From positions 1 through 64,000 of the forward strand of contig JAAMEZ010000033.1 in assembly GCA_013322215.1 (NCBI GenBank): 64,000 nucleotides of DNA, written 5' to 3'. Both the position numbers and the translations under genes were made by a program. The notes under the pieces were generated by a model, which worked only from the letters and a program-made list of their open reading frames with translations, did not search any database and was not told the origin of the DNA. The stretch is from Martinezella rhizogenes (GTDB taxonomy: Bacteria > Pseudomonadota > Alphaproteobacteria > Rhizobiales > Rhizobiaceae). Shown piece by piece: positions 1 through 7,265 of the stretch; within the stretch, counting starts at the first letter, position 1; each line of letters begins with the position of its first letter.

Positions 1-83
1 CACATGGCCGGATCGATCGTGAGCTTTGTTACCTCCCCCCTCGAGGGGGAGGTAACAAAGCTCACGATCGATCCGGCCATGTG
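1..83. repeat. Perfect 39-bp inverted repeat with 5-nt centre
   Basis: Position i is complementary to position 84-i for all 39 pairs, leaving only CTCGA-like bases in the middle. The right arm contains the last codons and stop of the M19 dipeptidase gene plus 17 nt downstream, so the left arm is an inverted copy of a gene end. As RNA it would form an extremely stable hairpin and could end transcription of the dipeptidase gene. No T-tract is visible because the window stops. A fold-back artefact at a contig end would look the same. Confidence 0.9.
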
Positions 84-1120
84 AGGCCGAATACGCGAAG
101 CCAGTTGTCATAGGCGAACTTTCGCAGGGCCGGTTCATCGAACCCGCTTTTGCGCATGGCGTCCAGGAGACGCGGCAAGCCGCTTACATCCTTGATTTCA
201 CGCGGCATGACGGCACCATCAAAATCCGATCCAAGAGCAACCCTATCCGCTCCAAGGCGAGTAACGAGATAGTCAATCTGACGAACGACGGCCTCGAGCG
301 GAGTATCTTCCTCGAGGTGAGCATCGGCGCGAATGTCATTGACGGCCAGATTTAGACCGACGACCCCGCCGGTGTCGCGGATAGCGTCCAATTGCCGATC
401 GGTGAGGTTTCGGGTCGATGGACATATGGCATGGGCGCAGGCGTGTGTGGCCACGAGCGGGGCTGTGCTCAACGCCGCGACGTCCCAAAATCCGCGCTCG
501 TTCAGATGGGAAACGTCGATCATGATTCCGAGTTCATTGCATCTTCTGACCAGATTCTTTCCCAAATCCGTCAGCCCGGGTCCTGTATCGGGCGATCTCG
601 GATAAGCGAACGGAACGCCATAGCCAAAGATGTTCGGGCGGCTCCACACGATCCCCAAGGATCGAAGGCCGGCATTGTAAAGGCTATCCAAATAGCCGAG
701 ATCGGGGCCGATGGCGTCGGCGCCTTCCATGTGGAGCACGATTGCAAAGGCGCCATCATATCGCGCCGTCTCGATCTCGCTGACGCTCGTTGCGAGATGT
801 ATTTTATCGCCGGAGCGCTCAATCAGCTTCTTTATGGCTGAAAGCTGTCCATCGATCTGCAACCTTGCATGGTCCGGATGCACCGCGTCGGCATAGCGAA
901 CCTCATACCCGTCATGGGTGATCGTCAGATCGTCAACCGGTTCGTGCTCCGGTGCCGCAAACATCGCAAACAATCCGCCAGCCAAGCCGCCTTCGAGCGC
1001 TCGTGGAAGATCGAGATGTCCGGCCTCCGATCGAGCCAGAAAATCGCGGCCGTCGGATTTATAGTCCAGCATGAACTGGACCGCATCATTATGCCCATCG
1101 AAAATTCGAACAGTATCCAT
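62..1120 (-). CDS. Membrane dipeptidase, peptidase family M19
   Basis: Zn-dependent dipeptidase of the renal dipeptidase (M19) family, which hydrolyses dipeptides and often accepts D-residues at the C-terminal position. At 352 aa it has the usual bacterial length. The binuclear metal ligands are visible: H10 and D12 in DGHND, the bridging E132 in HMEGAD, H205 in SHLN, H226 in THA, and D299 in GSDFDG. There is no signal peptide, so it is probably cytoplasmic. The ATG start gives the normal N-terminus just before the HxD motif. Its last codons lie in the right arm of the terminal palindrome. The substrate cannot be read from the sequence. Confidence 0.93.
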   Translation of the reverse strand: MDTVRIFDGHNDAVQFMLDYKSDGRDFLARSEAGHLDLPRALEGGLAGGLFAMFAAPEHEPVDDLTITHDGYEVRYADAVHPDHARLQIDGQLSAIKKLIERSGDKIHLATSVSEIETARYDGAFAIVLHMEGADAIGPDLGYLDSLYNAGLRSLGIVWSRPNIFGYGVPFAYPRSPDTGPGLTDLGKNLVRRCNELGIMIDVSHLNERGFWDVAALSTAPLVATHACAHAICPSTRNLTDRQLDAIRDTGGVVGLNLAVNDIRADAHLEEDTPLEAVVRQIDYLVTRLGADRVALGSDFDGAVMPREIKDVSGLPRLLDAMRKSGFDEPALRKFAYDNWLRVFGLTWPDRS

Positions 1121-1204
1121 GCGATCGCAGTCCCCAAAATCAGAGGCAATTTTACTTACGCCACAACGCCATTCGCTGCCGATTTCCCGAAAAACGAATG
1201 TTGG

Positions 1205-2395
1205 TCATCCCCGCCACCCTTCGAGAAACACCACCTTCTCGACGCCGGTGAAACGGGCGACGCGCTCCAGCTCCGCTTCCAATTTCTCCAGCCGGCCGGT
1301 AGATGCCCTGACGCCCGGTTCCAGCCACAGGCGCTTGATGTCGAGAGTGCCAGCCTTGCGGTCGGCCTTCATGTCGATCCGGCCGATCAGACGGTCTCCC
1401 TCCAACAACGGGAAGACGTAATAACCGTATTCGCGCTTCGGTTCGGGCACGAAGATCTCGATGCGGTAGAAGAAGCCGAACAGGCGTTCGGTACGGTTGC
1501 GATCCCGCAAGGTCGGATCGAAGGGGCTGAGGACACGGATGCGCGCTGGCGCTTCGGCATGACTGTCGAGTGTGTCATGGAAATCTTGGAATGCGAAGGA
1601 AGGGCGAGGCTTGCCGCCGCCGGCGGGCTCGATCAACACTTCGGTCAGTTCGTCACGATGCGTTTCGACCCAGCTCTTGGCCTCCTGCGGCGTCACCAGA
1701 TCCCAGAAGGCCGCGATCTCGCCCGACGTCGCAAAGCCGAGACGCTGCAGCGCGCTGCGGCAGGCCCAGTCGACGAATTCGTCGTGCTCGACTTCCGGCT
1801 CATGGAAATGGCTCGGCAGGACGCGTTCGACAAGGTCATAGACCTTCTGGAAATTGGTGCGGCCGGCAATGGCGAACTTGCCGGTGCGCCAGAAATATTC
1901 GAGCGCCGTCTTGTTCGGGTGCCAGTTCCACCAGCCGCCGGAGACATGATCCTCCGCCTTGACCTCGCGGGCGGTGATGGCGCCATTCTTCAGCACGCGC
2001 TCGTAAGTTTCCTCGAATGCGGCCTCGAACCCCTCCCCGCGCCATTTGCGCCAGCGTGCGATGATCGCCTCGTCCTCGCGGCGGAAGCGATGCTTCCAGT
2101 AGACGAAGAAGGCGCTCGGCAGGATGGAGGCGTCATGCGTCCAGTTCTCGAACAGCGCGCCGTCTTTTTCCAGAAGTTCCGTCAAATGCTCGCGCCGATA
2201 GGTCTGATTGCGCGAAAACAGGATCTGGTGATGGGCGCGCTCGACCGTCGCGATACTGTCCACCTGCACGAAACCGATGTCGTGGATGAGCTGCAGCAGG
2301 CCCGCCTTGGTCAAGGCGCGGTTCGGCGGATTGGCGAGCCCCTGCTTGGCAAGGAACACACGGCGGGCGTCACGATTCGAAAGCAGATTCGTCAT
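1205..2395 (-). CDS. YcaQ/AlkZ-family winged-helix DNA glycosylase
   Basis: Resembles the HTH_42 (DUF1006) family, which includes Streptomyces AlkZ and E. coli YcaQ (AlkX); these unhook interstrand cross-links and remove bulky alkylated bases. The N-terminal part carries GFVQVDS followed by the ERAHH block. Q-V-D fits the QxD catalytic motif of the YcaQ branch rather than the QxQ of AlkZ. The protein is about 396 aa, the usual length, and soluble. An in-frame ATG nine codons upstream (2420-2422) is possible; the internal ATG is preferred because family members begin close to the LSxxDAR segment, but neither start has a strong ribosome binding site. Lesion specificity is inferred from the family. 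Confidence 0.85.
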   Translation of the reverse strand: MTNLLSNRDARRVFLAKQGLANPPNRALTKAGLLQLIHDIGFVQVDSIATVERAHHQILFSRNQTYRREHLTELLEKDGALFENWTHDASILPSAFFVYWKHRFRREDEAIIARWRKWRGEGFEAAFEETYERVLKNGAITAREVKAEDHVSGGWWNWHPNKTALEYFWRTGKFAIAGRTNFQKVYDLVERVLPSHFHEPEVEHDEFVDWACRSALQRLGFATSGEIAAFWDLVTPQEAKSWVETHRDELTEVLIEPAGGGKPRPSFAFQDFHDTLDSHAEAPARIRVLSPFDPTLRDRNRTERLFGFFYRIEIFVPEPKREYGYYVFPLLEGDRLIGRIDMKADRKAGTLDIKRLWLEPGVRASTGRLEKLEAELERVARFTGVEKVVFLEGWRG

Positions 2396-2505
2396 GGGTA
2401 GATCATAGGCATAAATTCCCATGCTTTCAAAGAGGCCCTGATTTGATAAATCCGGACGATGCGCTATAGGTCCGCGATCACATTATTATTGAACAGGGAA
2501 AGCGC

Positions 2506-3183
2506 TTGGATATCCGCTTCGACAATGCCGGCGTCGATTACGGCAAGCGCACTGCGCTGTCTCCGCTGAATCTCACGCTGCGGGAGCGCCGCATCGGGGT
2601 GATCGGCCTCAATGGTTCCGGCAAGACGACCTTTGCGCGGTTGATCAATGGGCTCATCAAGCCGACGAGCGGACGCGTCGTGGTCGATGGGCTCGATACG
2701 GTCGGCGATGCCGGCAAAGTGCTCGGAAAGGTCGGCTATATCTTCCAGTCGCCGCAGAACCAGATCATTTTGCCTATCGTGCGTGATGACATCGCCTTCG
2801 GGCTCAAGGCGCGCGGATATGATAAGGCTGAGATCGAGGTTGCGGTAGAGGGCATTCTCGAGCGATTCGGCGTCAGCCATCTTGGAGGCCGACGCGCGCA
2901 TGAGCTTTCCGGCGGGGAATTGCAGATGGCGGCGCTCTGCTCGGTGCTCGTGACCGGGCCTGACATTCTCATTCTGGACGAGCCGACGAACCAGCTCGAC
3001 CTCAAGAACCGGGCGCTTGTGCAGAAGACCATCATGGGGCTACCGGAAAGCGTCATCGTCATCAGCCATGACCTGCCGCTGCTCGAGGATTTCGAGCGGG
3101 TGCTGCTGTTCGATCAGGGCCGGCTCGTCGCCGACGCTCCGGCAGCGGAAGCGATCGCGCGCTATAGGGAGATGGCAGGCTGA
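2506..3183 (+). CDS. bioM: Biotin ECF transporter ATPase BioM
   Basis: ATP-hydrolysing subunit of the energy-coupling-factor biotin uptake system. Walker A is GLNGSGKTT at residues 34-42, the ABC signature LSGGE lies near residue 133, Walker B ILILDEPTNQLD near 153-164, and the switch histidine is in VISHD near 188. It is 225 aa, the short form typical of BioM. The start is TTG, with AGGGAAAG just upstream. The stop overlaps the bioN ATG (TGATG), so translation is coupled. Identification as BioM rather than a cobalt or nickel homologue rests on the bioN and bioY genes that follow. Confidence 0.93.
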   Translation: MDIRFDNAGVDYGKRTALSPLNLTLRERRIGVIGLNGSGKTTFARLINGLIKPTSGRVVVDGLDTVGDAGKVLGKVGYIFQSPQNQIILPIVRDDIAFGLKARGYDKAEIEVAVEGILERFGVSHLGGRRAHELSGGELQMAALCSVLVTGPDILILDEPTNQLDLKNRALVQKTIMGLPESVIVISHDLPLLEDFERVLLFDQGRLVADAPAAEAIARYREMAG

Positions 3184-3785
3184 TGCAGACGCTGCATGTC
3201 GACGTCGATACCTGGCTGCACCGGCTCTCGCCGCGCATAAAGCTTTTGGCGCTGACCGCATTCGGCGTGTTGCTGTTTCTGACGCAGTCCATCACGCTGC
3301 TTGCCTGCGCAAATCTTGTCGGTGCCGCCCTATATCTTCGCAGCGGCCTGCCGGTCGGAGAGGCGCTGAAGCGGCTGCGTCCTATCCTGATCTCGATTGC
3401 CGTGCTCGCTGTTTTCGCCGCCCTCGTCGGCCCGCTTCACGCGGCAATCGTCACGGCACTCAGGCTGACGGCGCTGGCGCTGTTTGCCGCCACGGTGACG
3501 GCGACGACCTCAATGGCCGCTTTCATCGACGAAATCACTGTTCTTGCCATGCCGCTCGAAAAGCTCGGCCTGCTCAAGGCCGCCGATATCGGGCTGGCGA
3601 TTGGGCTGGTGATCCGTTTCGTCCCCGAGATCCTCGATCGTTACCGCGCGATCCGCGATGCGCATCAAGCGCGCGGGATCAAGGTTCGTCTGACAACCAC
3701 GCTCGCGCCGCTCATCATCCTGACACTGCGCGATGCGGACAATATTGCGGCTGCGATTGACGCGCGCGGCATTCGGCGGCAATGA
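3183..3785 (+). CDS. bioN: Biotin ECF transporter transmembrane subunit BioN
   Basis: EcfT-type integral membrane scaffold that couples ATP hydrolysis by BioM to the substrate-binding subunit BioY. It is 200 aa with several hydrophobic segments in the first two thirds. Two Ala-Arg-Gly motifs, which contact the ATPases in EcfT proteins, are visible: QARGIKV near residue 161 and DARGIRR at the extreme C-terminus. The gene overlaps bioM by one base and is followed 28 bases later by bioY. Confidence 0.92.
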   Translation: MQTLHVDVDTWLHRLSPRIKLLALTAFGVLLFLTQSITLLACANLVGAALYLRSGLPVGEALKRLRPILISIAVLAVFAALVGPLHAAIVTALRLTALALFAATVTATTSMAAFIDEITVLAMPLEKLGLLKAADIGLAIGLVIRFVPEILDRYRAIRDAHQARGIKVRLTTTLAPLIILTLRDADNIAAAIDARGIRRQ

Positions 3786-3813
3786 ACAAAGAGCTTTTTC
3801 GGAAGGAACCGCC

Positions 3814-4371
3814 ATGAATACCCGCGATCTCGTGCTTTCGGCTCTTTTTGCCGCCATCATCGTGGCGCTCGGACTGTTGCCGCCGATCCCGATCGGCATC
3901 ATTGCCGTGCCGATCACCGCCCAATCGCTGGGCGTCATGCTTGCCGGCGTCGTGCTTGGCGCCAAGCGCGGCACCATCGCGGTGCTGTTGGTGGTGGTGC
4001 TTGTGACGATCGGTCTACCTGTCCTGTCGGGTGGCCGTGGCGGCCTTGCGGTGTTTGCTGGCCCGACGGCCGGCTTCTTCGTCGGCTGGATTTTCGCAGC
4101 CTTCGTCACCGGCTATCTCTCGGAACGGCTGGTGAAACCGGAACAGAGCAGCCTTTCTCAAGGCGTCGGCTTCTTCATCGCCGCCGTCGCTGGCGGTGTC
4201 GTGGTGCTCTATGCTTTCGGTATTGCCTGGCTGACAATCAATGTCGGCTTCAACAAGGCATTCGTCGGCTCCATGGGCTTCGTGCCGGGAGACCTCATTA
4301 AGGCATTTGTCGCAGCTCTCGTCGGCCGCGCCGTCATGGCCGGCTACCCGCTTCTGCCGCAGCGGAGCTAA
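3814..4371 (+). CDS. bioY: Biotin-binding S component BioY
   Basis: Membrane protein that binds biotin and, with BioM and BioN, imports it at high affinity. The 185-aa sequence is almost wholly hydrophobic, with about six membrane spans and the early LPPIPIGIIAVPITAQ stretch followed by LGVMLAG and AKRG, characteristic of BioY. The ATG chosen has GGAAGGA seven bases upstream; a longer reading frame overlapping bioN is less likely. No biotin synthesis genes or BioR-type repressor gene adjoin it, and I found no convincing BioR box upstream of bioM. Confidence 0.94.
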   Translation: MNTRDLVLSALFAAIIVALGLLPPIPIGIIAVPITAQSLGVMLAGVVLGAKRGTIAVLLVVVLVTIGLPVLSGGRGGLAVFAGPTAGFFVGWIFAAFVTGYLSERLVKPEQSSLSQGVGFFIAAVAGGVVVLYAFGIAWLTINVGFNKAFVGSMGFVPGDLIKAFVAALVGRAVMAGYPLLPQRS

Positions 4372-4379
4372 AGCTCGGC

Positions 4380-4784
4380 TCAAGCCAGATATTTGTAGAG
4401 CCAGTCGCGCGTGTCTTCCGGCAGCGGCACGGGATCATGCTCGTCGCCGCGCACCGCGAGCCAGAGGATTTCCACCTCCGCCGCCAGTTCATTGCCGGTT
4501 TCGACCGCGACGACAAAGCCGATCGACTTGCCGCCGATCTTGTTGACGCTGATCGAGTAGCGGGCAAGGTCGTCATAGTGCAAGGCCCGGTGCAGCGAGC
4601 AGGACGCCTTCCTGGCGATGTAGATGGGCTCGTCATCGACCAGCGGCCGCGTGCGCCAAAAGTTCGAGAGTGCGGTCTCCGCCTGCGAGATGTAAGAGGC
4701 GATAAACATCTGGCCGTGCCGATCGACATCGCGCGGCGGCACCCTTACCTCAATGACATCGGATCGTTCCACTCTCGCCATCAC
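4380..4784 (-). CDS. Hotdog-fold acyl-CoA thioesterase family protein
   Basis: A 134-aa protein with the layout of 4HBT-type thioesterases: an N-terminal strand ending VPPRDVDRHGQMF, an inner helix SYISQAETALSNFW, and central strands containing SCSLHRALHYDDLARYSISVNKI. The D-x-D-x-x-G segment sits where the catalytic Asp of 4-hydroxybenzoyl-CoA thioesterases is found. It probably hydrolyses an acyl-CoA in the cytoplasm; the acyl group cannot be told from sequence. It converges on bioY with only eight bases between the stop codons and has no operon partner. Confidence 0.75.
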   Translation of the reverse strand: MMARVERSDVIEVRVPPRDVDRHGQMFIASYISQAETALSNFWRTRPLVDDEPIYIARKASCSLHRALHYDDLARYSISVNKIGGKSIGFVVAVETGNELAAEVEILWLAVRGDEHDPVPLPEDTRDWLYKYLA

Positions 4785-4896
4785 GCAACAACCCTGGCCG
4801 GCGCCATACTGACCTTAATGAAAGCTTAACACTGCGCCTCGATAAGTAAACGGACGCCATCCCAAAGTGGTTAAGATGGATTGTTGACATTGTAGT

Positions 4897-4911
4897 GACA
4901 TGGTCCATGTC
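4897..4911. promoter_or_regulatory. Candidate operator palindrome upstream of the deacetylase
   Basis: GACATGG-T-CCATGTC is a perfect palindrome with 7-bp arms and a single central base. It lies about 40 bases before the HDAC-like gene and just after a TTGACA hexamer at 4884-4889. It fits a dimeric repressor site overlapping a promoter, but no regulator can be named and a chance match cannot be excluded. Confidence 0.35.
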
Positions 4912-4949
4912 CTGTAATAGGCGTCACGCCTCATTTATAGATTGGTCCC

Positions 4950-5891
4950 ATGAGCACACGTCTTTACGAACACCCGATCTTTCTTGAACACATCGGTCCG
5001 CCCGGCCATCCGGAGCGGCCCGACCGGCTGCGCTCGCTGAACATTGCGCTGGAGCATCCGAATTTCGAACGGCTGGACCGGCGAAAGGCTCCAGCCGCCC
5101 ACGAGGATGCGATTCTTCTTGCGCATCCCGAAGAGCATCTGGATTTCGTACTGCGCTCGATGCCGGACAGAGGCGACGACGGCGAAATCAACCAGCTCGA
5201 AGCCGATACCTATGCCAGCCCGAAGACGCTGCAGGCGATCATGCATGGCGTCGGCGGCGCGATGGCGGCGGTCGACGATGTCTTTTCAGGTGCAGCCGAC
5301 AATGTCTTCGTCGCGGCCCGTCCGCCCGGCCACCATGCCGAGAAGACCAAGGCCATGGGCTTCTGTTTCTTCAACAATGCCGCGATTGCCGCCCGCCATG
5401 CGCAAAAGGCCCATGGCGCCGAGCGTGTCGCTATTGTCGACTGGGACGTGCATCACGGCAACGGCACGCAGGACATCTTCTGGGACGATCCCTCCGTGCT
5501 CTTCTGCTCCACCCACCAGATGCCGCTTTACCCGGGCACCGGCAAGAAGGATGAAAGCGGTACGCACAACACCATCGTCAATGCGCCGCTCTCGCCCAAT
5601 ACCGGCGGCGACCATTTTCGCGAGGCCTTCAAGTCACGCGTGCTGCCGGCGCTCAATGACTTCCGTCCGGATCTCATCATCATCTCGGCCGGTTTCGACG
5701 CCCATCACCGCGATCCGCTGGCGCAGCTGAACCTGACCGGAGAGGATTTCGACTGGGCGACGGGGCGACTGCTCGAGGTCGCCGACCGAAGTGCCAAGAA
5801 CCGGGTCGTCAGCCTGCTCGAAGGTGGCTATGATCTGGAAGGCCTCGCCGAGTCGGCGGGGATGCATATTCTGCGCATGATGAGAGGTTGA
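4950..5891 (+). CDS. HDAC-superfamily deacetylase (acetylpolyamine or acetyl-lysine type)
   Basis: Arginase/deacetylase-fold Zn hydrolase of the histone deacetylase superfamily, close in form to bacterial class II-like enzymes. The 313-aa protein shows RPPGHHAE with the two catalytic histidines at 128-129, the zinc ligands D166 and H168 in DWDVHHGNGT and D250 in AGFDAHHRDP, and the transition-state Tyr in LEGGYD near residue 293. Substrates may be acetylated polyamines, small amides or protein lysines; the sequence does not decide. The stop is three bases before the preferred xseB start, suggesting cotranscription. Confidence 0.92.
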   Translation: MSTRLYEHPIFLEHIGPPGHPERPDRLRSLNIALEHPNFERLDRRKAPAAHEDAILLAHPEEHLDFVLRSMPDRGDDGEINQLEADTYASPKTLQAIMHGVGGAMAAVDDVFSGAADNVFVAARPPGHHAEKTKAMGFCFFNNAAIAARHAQKAHGAERVAIVDWDVHHGNGTQDIFWDDPSVLFCSTHQMPLYPGTGKKDESGTHNTIVNAPLSPNTGGDHFREAFKSRVLPALNDFRPDLIIISAGFDAHHRDPLAQLNLTGEDFDWATGRLLEVADRSAKNRVVSLLEGGYDLEGLAESAGMHILRMMRG

Positions 5892-5893
5892 CG

Positions 5894-6145
5894 ATGAGCG
5901 AGAACGCCAAGACAGATGTTTCGAGCTATTCCTTCGAGAAGGCCGTGGCGGAGCTTGAAAGCATCGTTGCCCGTCTAGAACGCGGCGATGTGGCGCTGGA
6001 CGAATCCATCGCCATCTACGAGCGCGGCGAAGCGCTGAAGAAACATTGCGAGGCGCTGCTGTCGGCTGCGGAAAACCGCATCGAGAAGATCCGGCTCGAC
6101 CGGGCCGGCAAGCCGCAGGGCACGGAAGCGCTGGACGGCGCCTGA
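5894..6145 (+). CDS. xseB: Exodeoxyribonuclease VII small subunit
   Basis: Small subunit of ExoVII, which together with several copies per XseA degrades single-stranded DNA to oligonucleotides. The 83-aa sequence has the family pattern SFEKAVAELESIVARLERGDVALDESI, then YERGEALKKHCEALL, forming two helices. The ATG is chosen; an in-frame TTG six bases upstream overlaps the previous stop codon and would add two residues. In many alphaproteobacteria xseB is followed directly by dxs; here a pirin gene lies between them. Confidence 0.95.
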   Translation: MSENAKTDVSSYSFEKAVAELESIVARLERGDVALDESIAIYERGEALKKHCEALLSAAENRIEKIRLDRAGKPQGTEALDGA

Positions 6146-6216
6146 GATCGGATGGGAAGATTTGAGTTTGCTCGATATTCCCGGTAGGTTGAGTCCCAAC
6201 CGAAAGGAGAGCCGAT

Positions 6217-7140
6217 ATGTCCTTCTTCCCAGGAAACGATCCCCAGGCCGGCGACGCCTTCGCCTGTGACGCGATCGAGAACCTTATCATCCCGCGCACC
6301 AGCGATCTCGGCGGCTTTTCCGTGCGGCGTGCGCTTCCGAGCAGCCGGCGGCGGCTGGTGGGGCCGTTCATCTTCTTCGACCGCATGGGTCCCGCAATCT
6401 TGCGGCCGGGCCAGGCGCTCGATGTCCGCCCGCATCCGCATATCGGGCTTTCCACCGTCACCTATCTGTTCGACGGTGAAATCCGCCACATGGACAGCCT
6501 CGGCACGGCCAAGGTGATCCGTCCCGGCGACATCAACCTGATGACGGCGGGGCGCGGCATCGTGCATTCCGAGCGTACGCCGGAGAACCTGCGAGACCAT
6601 CCATTCTCCATGTCCGGCCTGCAGACGTGGCTGGCACTTCCCGACGACAAGGAGGAGATCGATCCGTCCTTCGCCCATACGGAGAAGGACGAGCTACCCG
6701 CCATCGCCGATGGTGGCGTGACCGGGCGCGTGGTGATCGGCGATTTTGAAGGCCTGAAATCACCGGTGAAGTCCTTCACCGACACGCTTTATGTCGATCT
6801 GCAGCTACAGCCGCATAAGACGTTTCCTTTTGGGGCAGCGCATGAGGAGCGTGCGGTCTACATTCTCTCCGGCTCGCTCATCGTTGCCGGCGACCGTTTC
6901 GAACAGGATCAGCTTCTCGTTTTCCGCCCCGGCGACGCGATAACGCTGGAAGCCGGCGAAAAAGGCTGTCATCTCATGCTTTTTGGCGGTGCGGCGCTCA
7001 ATTCGAAGCGCTATATCTGGTGGAATTTCGTCTCGTCCTCAAAGGAGCGTATCGAAAAGGCCAAGGAAGAATGGCGCACGGGCCGCTTCGATATCGTGCC
7101 GGGCGACGAGGAAGAGTTCATTCCCCTGCCGGAGGGCTAA
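6217..7140 (+). CDS. Pirin family protein
   Basis: Bicupin protein of the pirin family; characterised members bind a metal ion, and some are quercetin 2,3-dioxygenases while others are redox-dependent regulators. At 307 aa it has the usual size. The N-terminal cupin holds the metal ligands H73 and H75 in RPHPHIG, and H117 and E119 in GIVHSER. The second cupin, around residues 190-270, has lost the ligands, as is normal. AAGGAGA precedes the ATG. Its role here is unknown, and its position between xseB and dxs is probably incidental. Confidence 0.9.
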   Translation: MSFFPGNDPQAGDAFACDAIENLIIPRTSDLGGFSVRRALPSSRRRLVGPFIFFDRMGPAILRPGQALDVRPHPHIGLSTVTYLFDGEIRHMDSLGTAKVIRPGDINLMTAGRGIVHSERTPENLRDHPFSMSGLQTWLALPDDKEEIDPSFAHTEKDELPAIADGGVTGRVVIGDFEGLKSPVKSFTDTLYVDLQLQPHKTFPFGAAHEERAVYILSGSLIVAGDRFEQDQLLVFRPGDAITLEAGEKGCHLMLFGGAALNSKRYIWWNFVSSSKERIEKAKEEWRTGRFDIVPGDEEEFIPLPEG

Positions 7141-7265
7141 CGGGTTCATAACACTCCCACATGTTTCTTGTTCGGGAACACCTTGAATTCGGCGTCTTTT
7201 GTCGCAATCTGTTTTGACGTAAAGGCGGACAACCGCCCAAGAATAGCAAGAAAGAGGCATCCGCC

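Noticed and set aside
2423..2505. BioR-type operator upstream of bioM
   Set aside because: I looked for the TTATmKATAA consensus and found only loosely similar TTATTATTGA; too weak to call.
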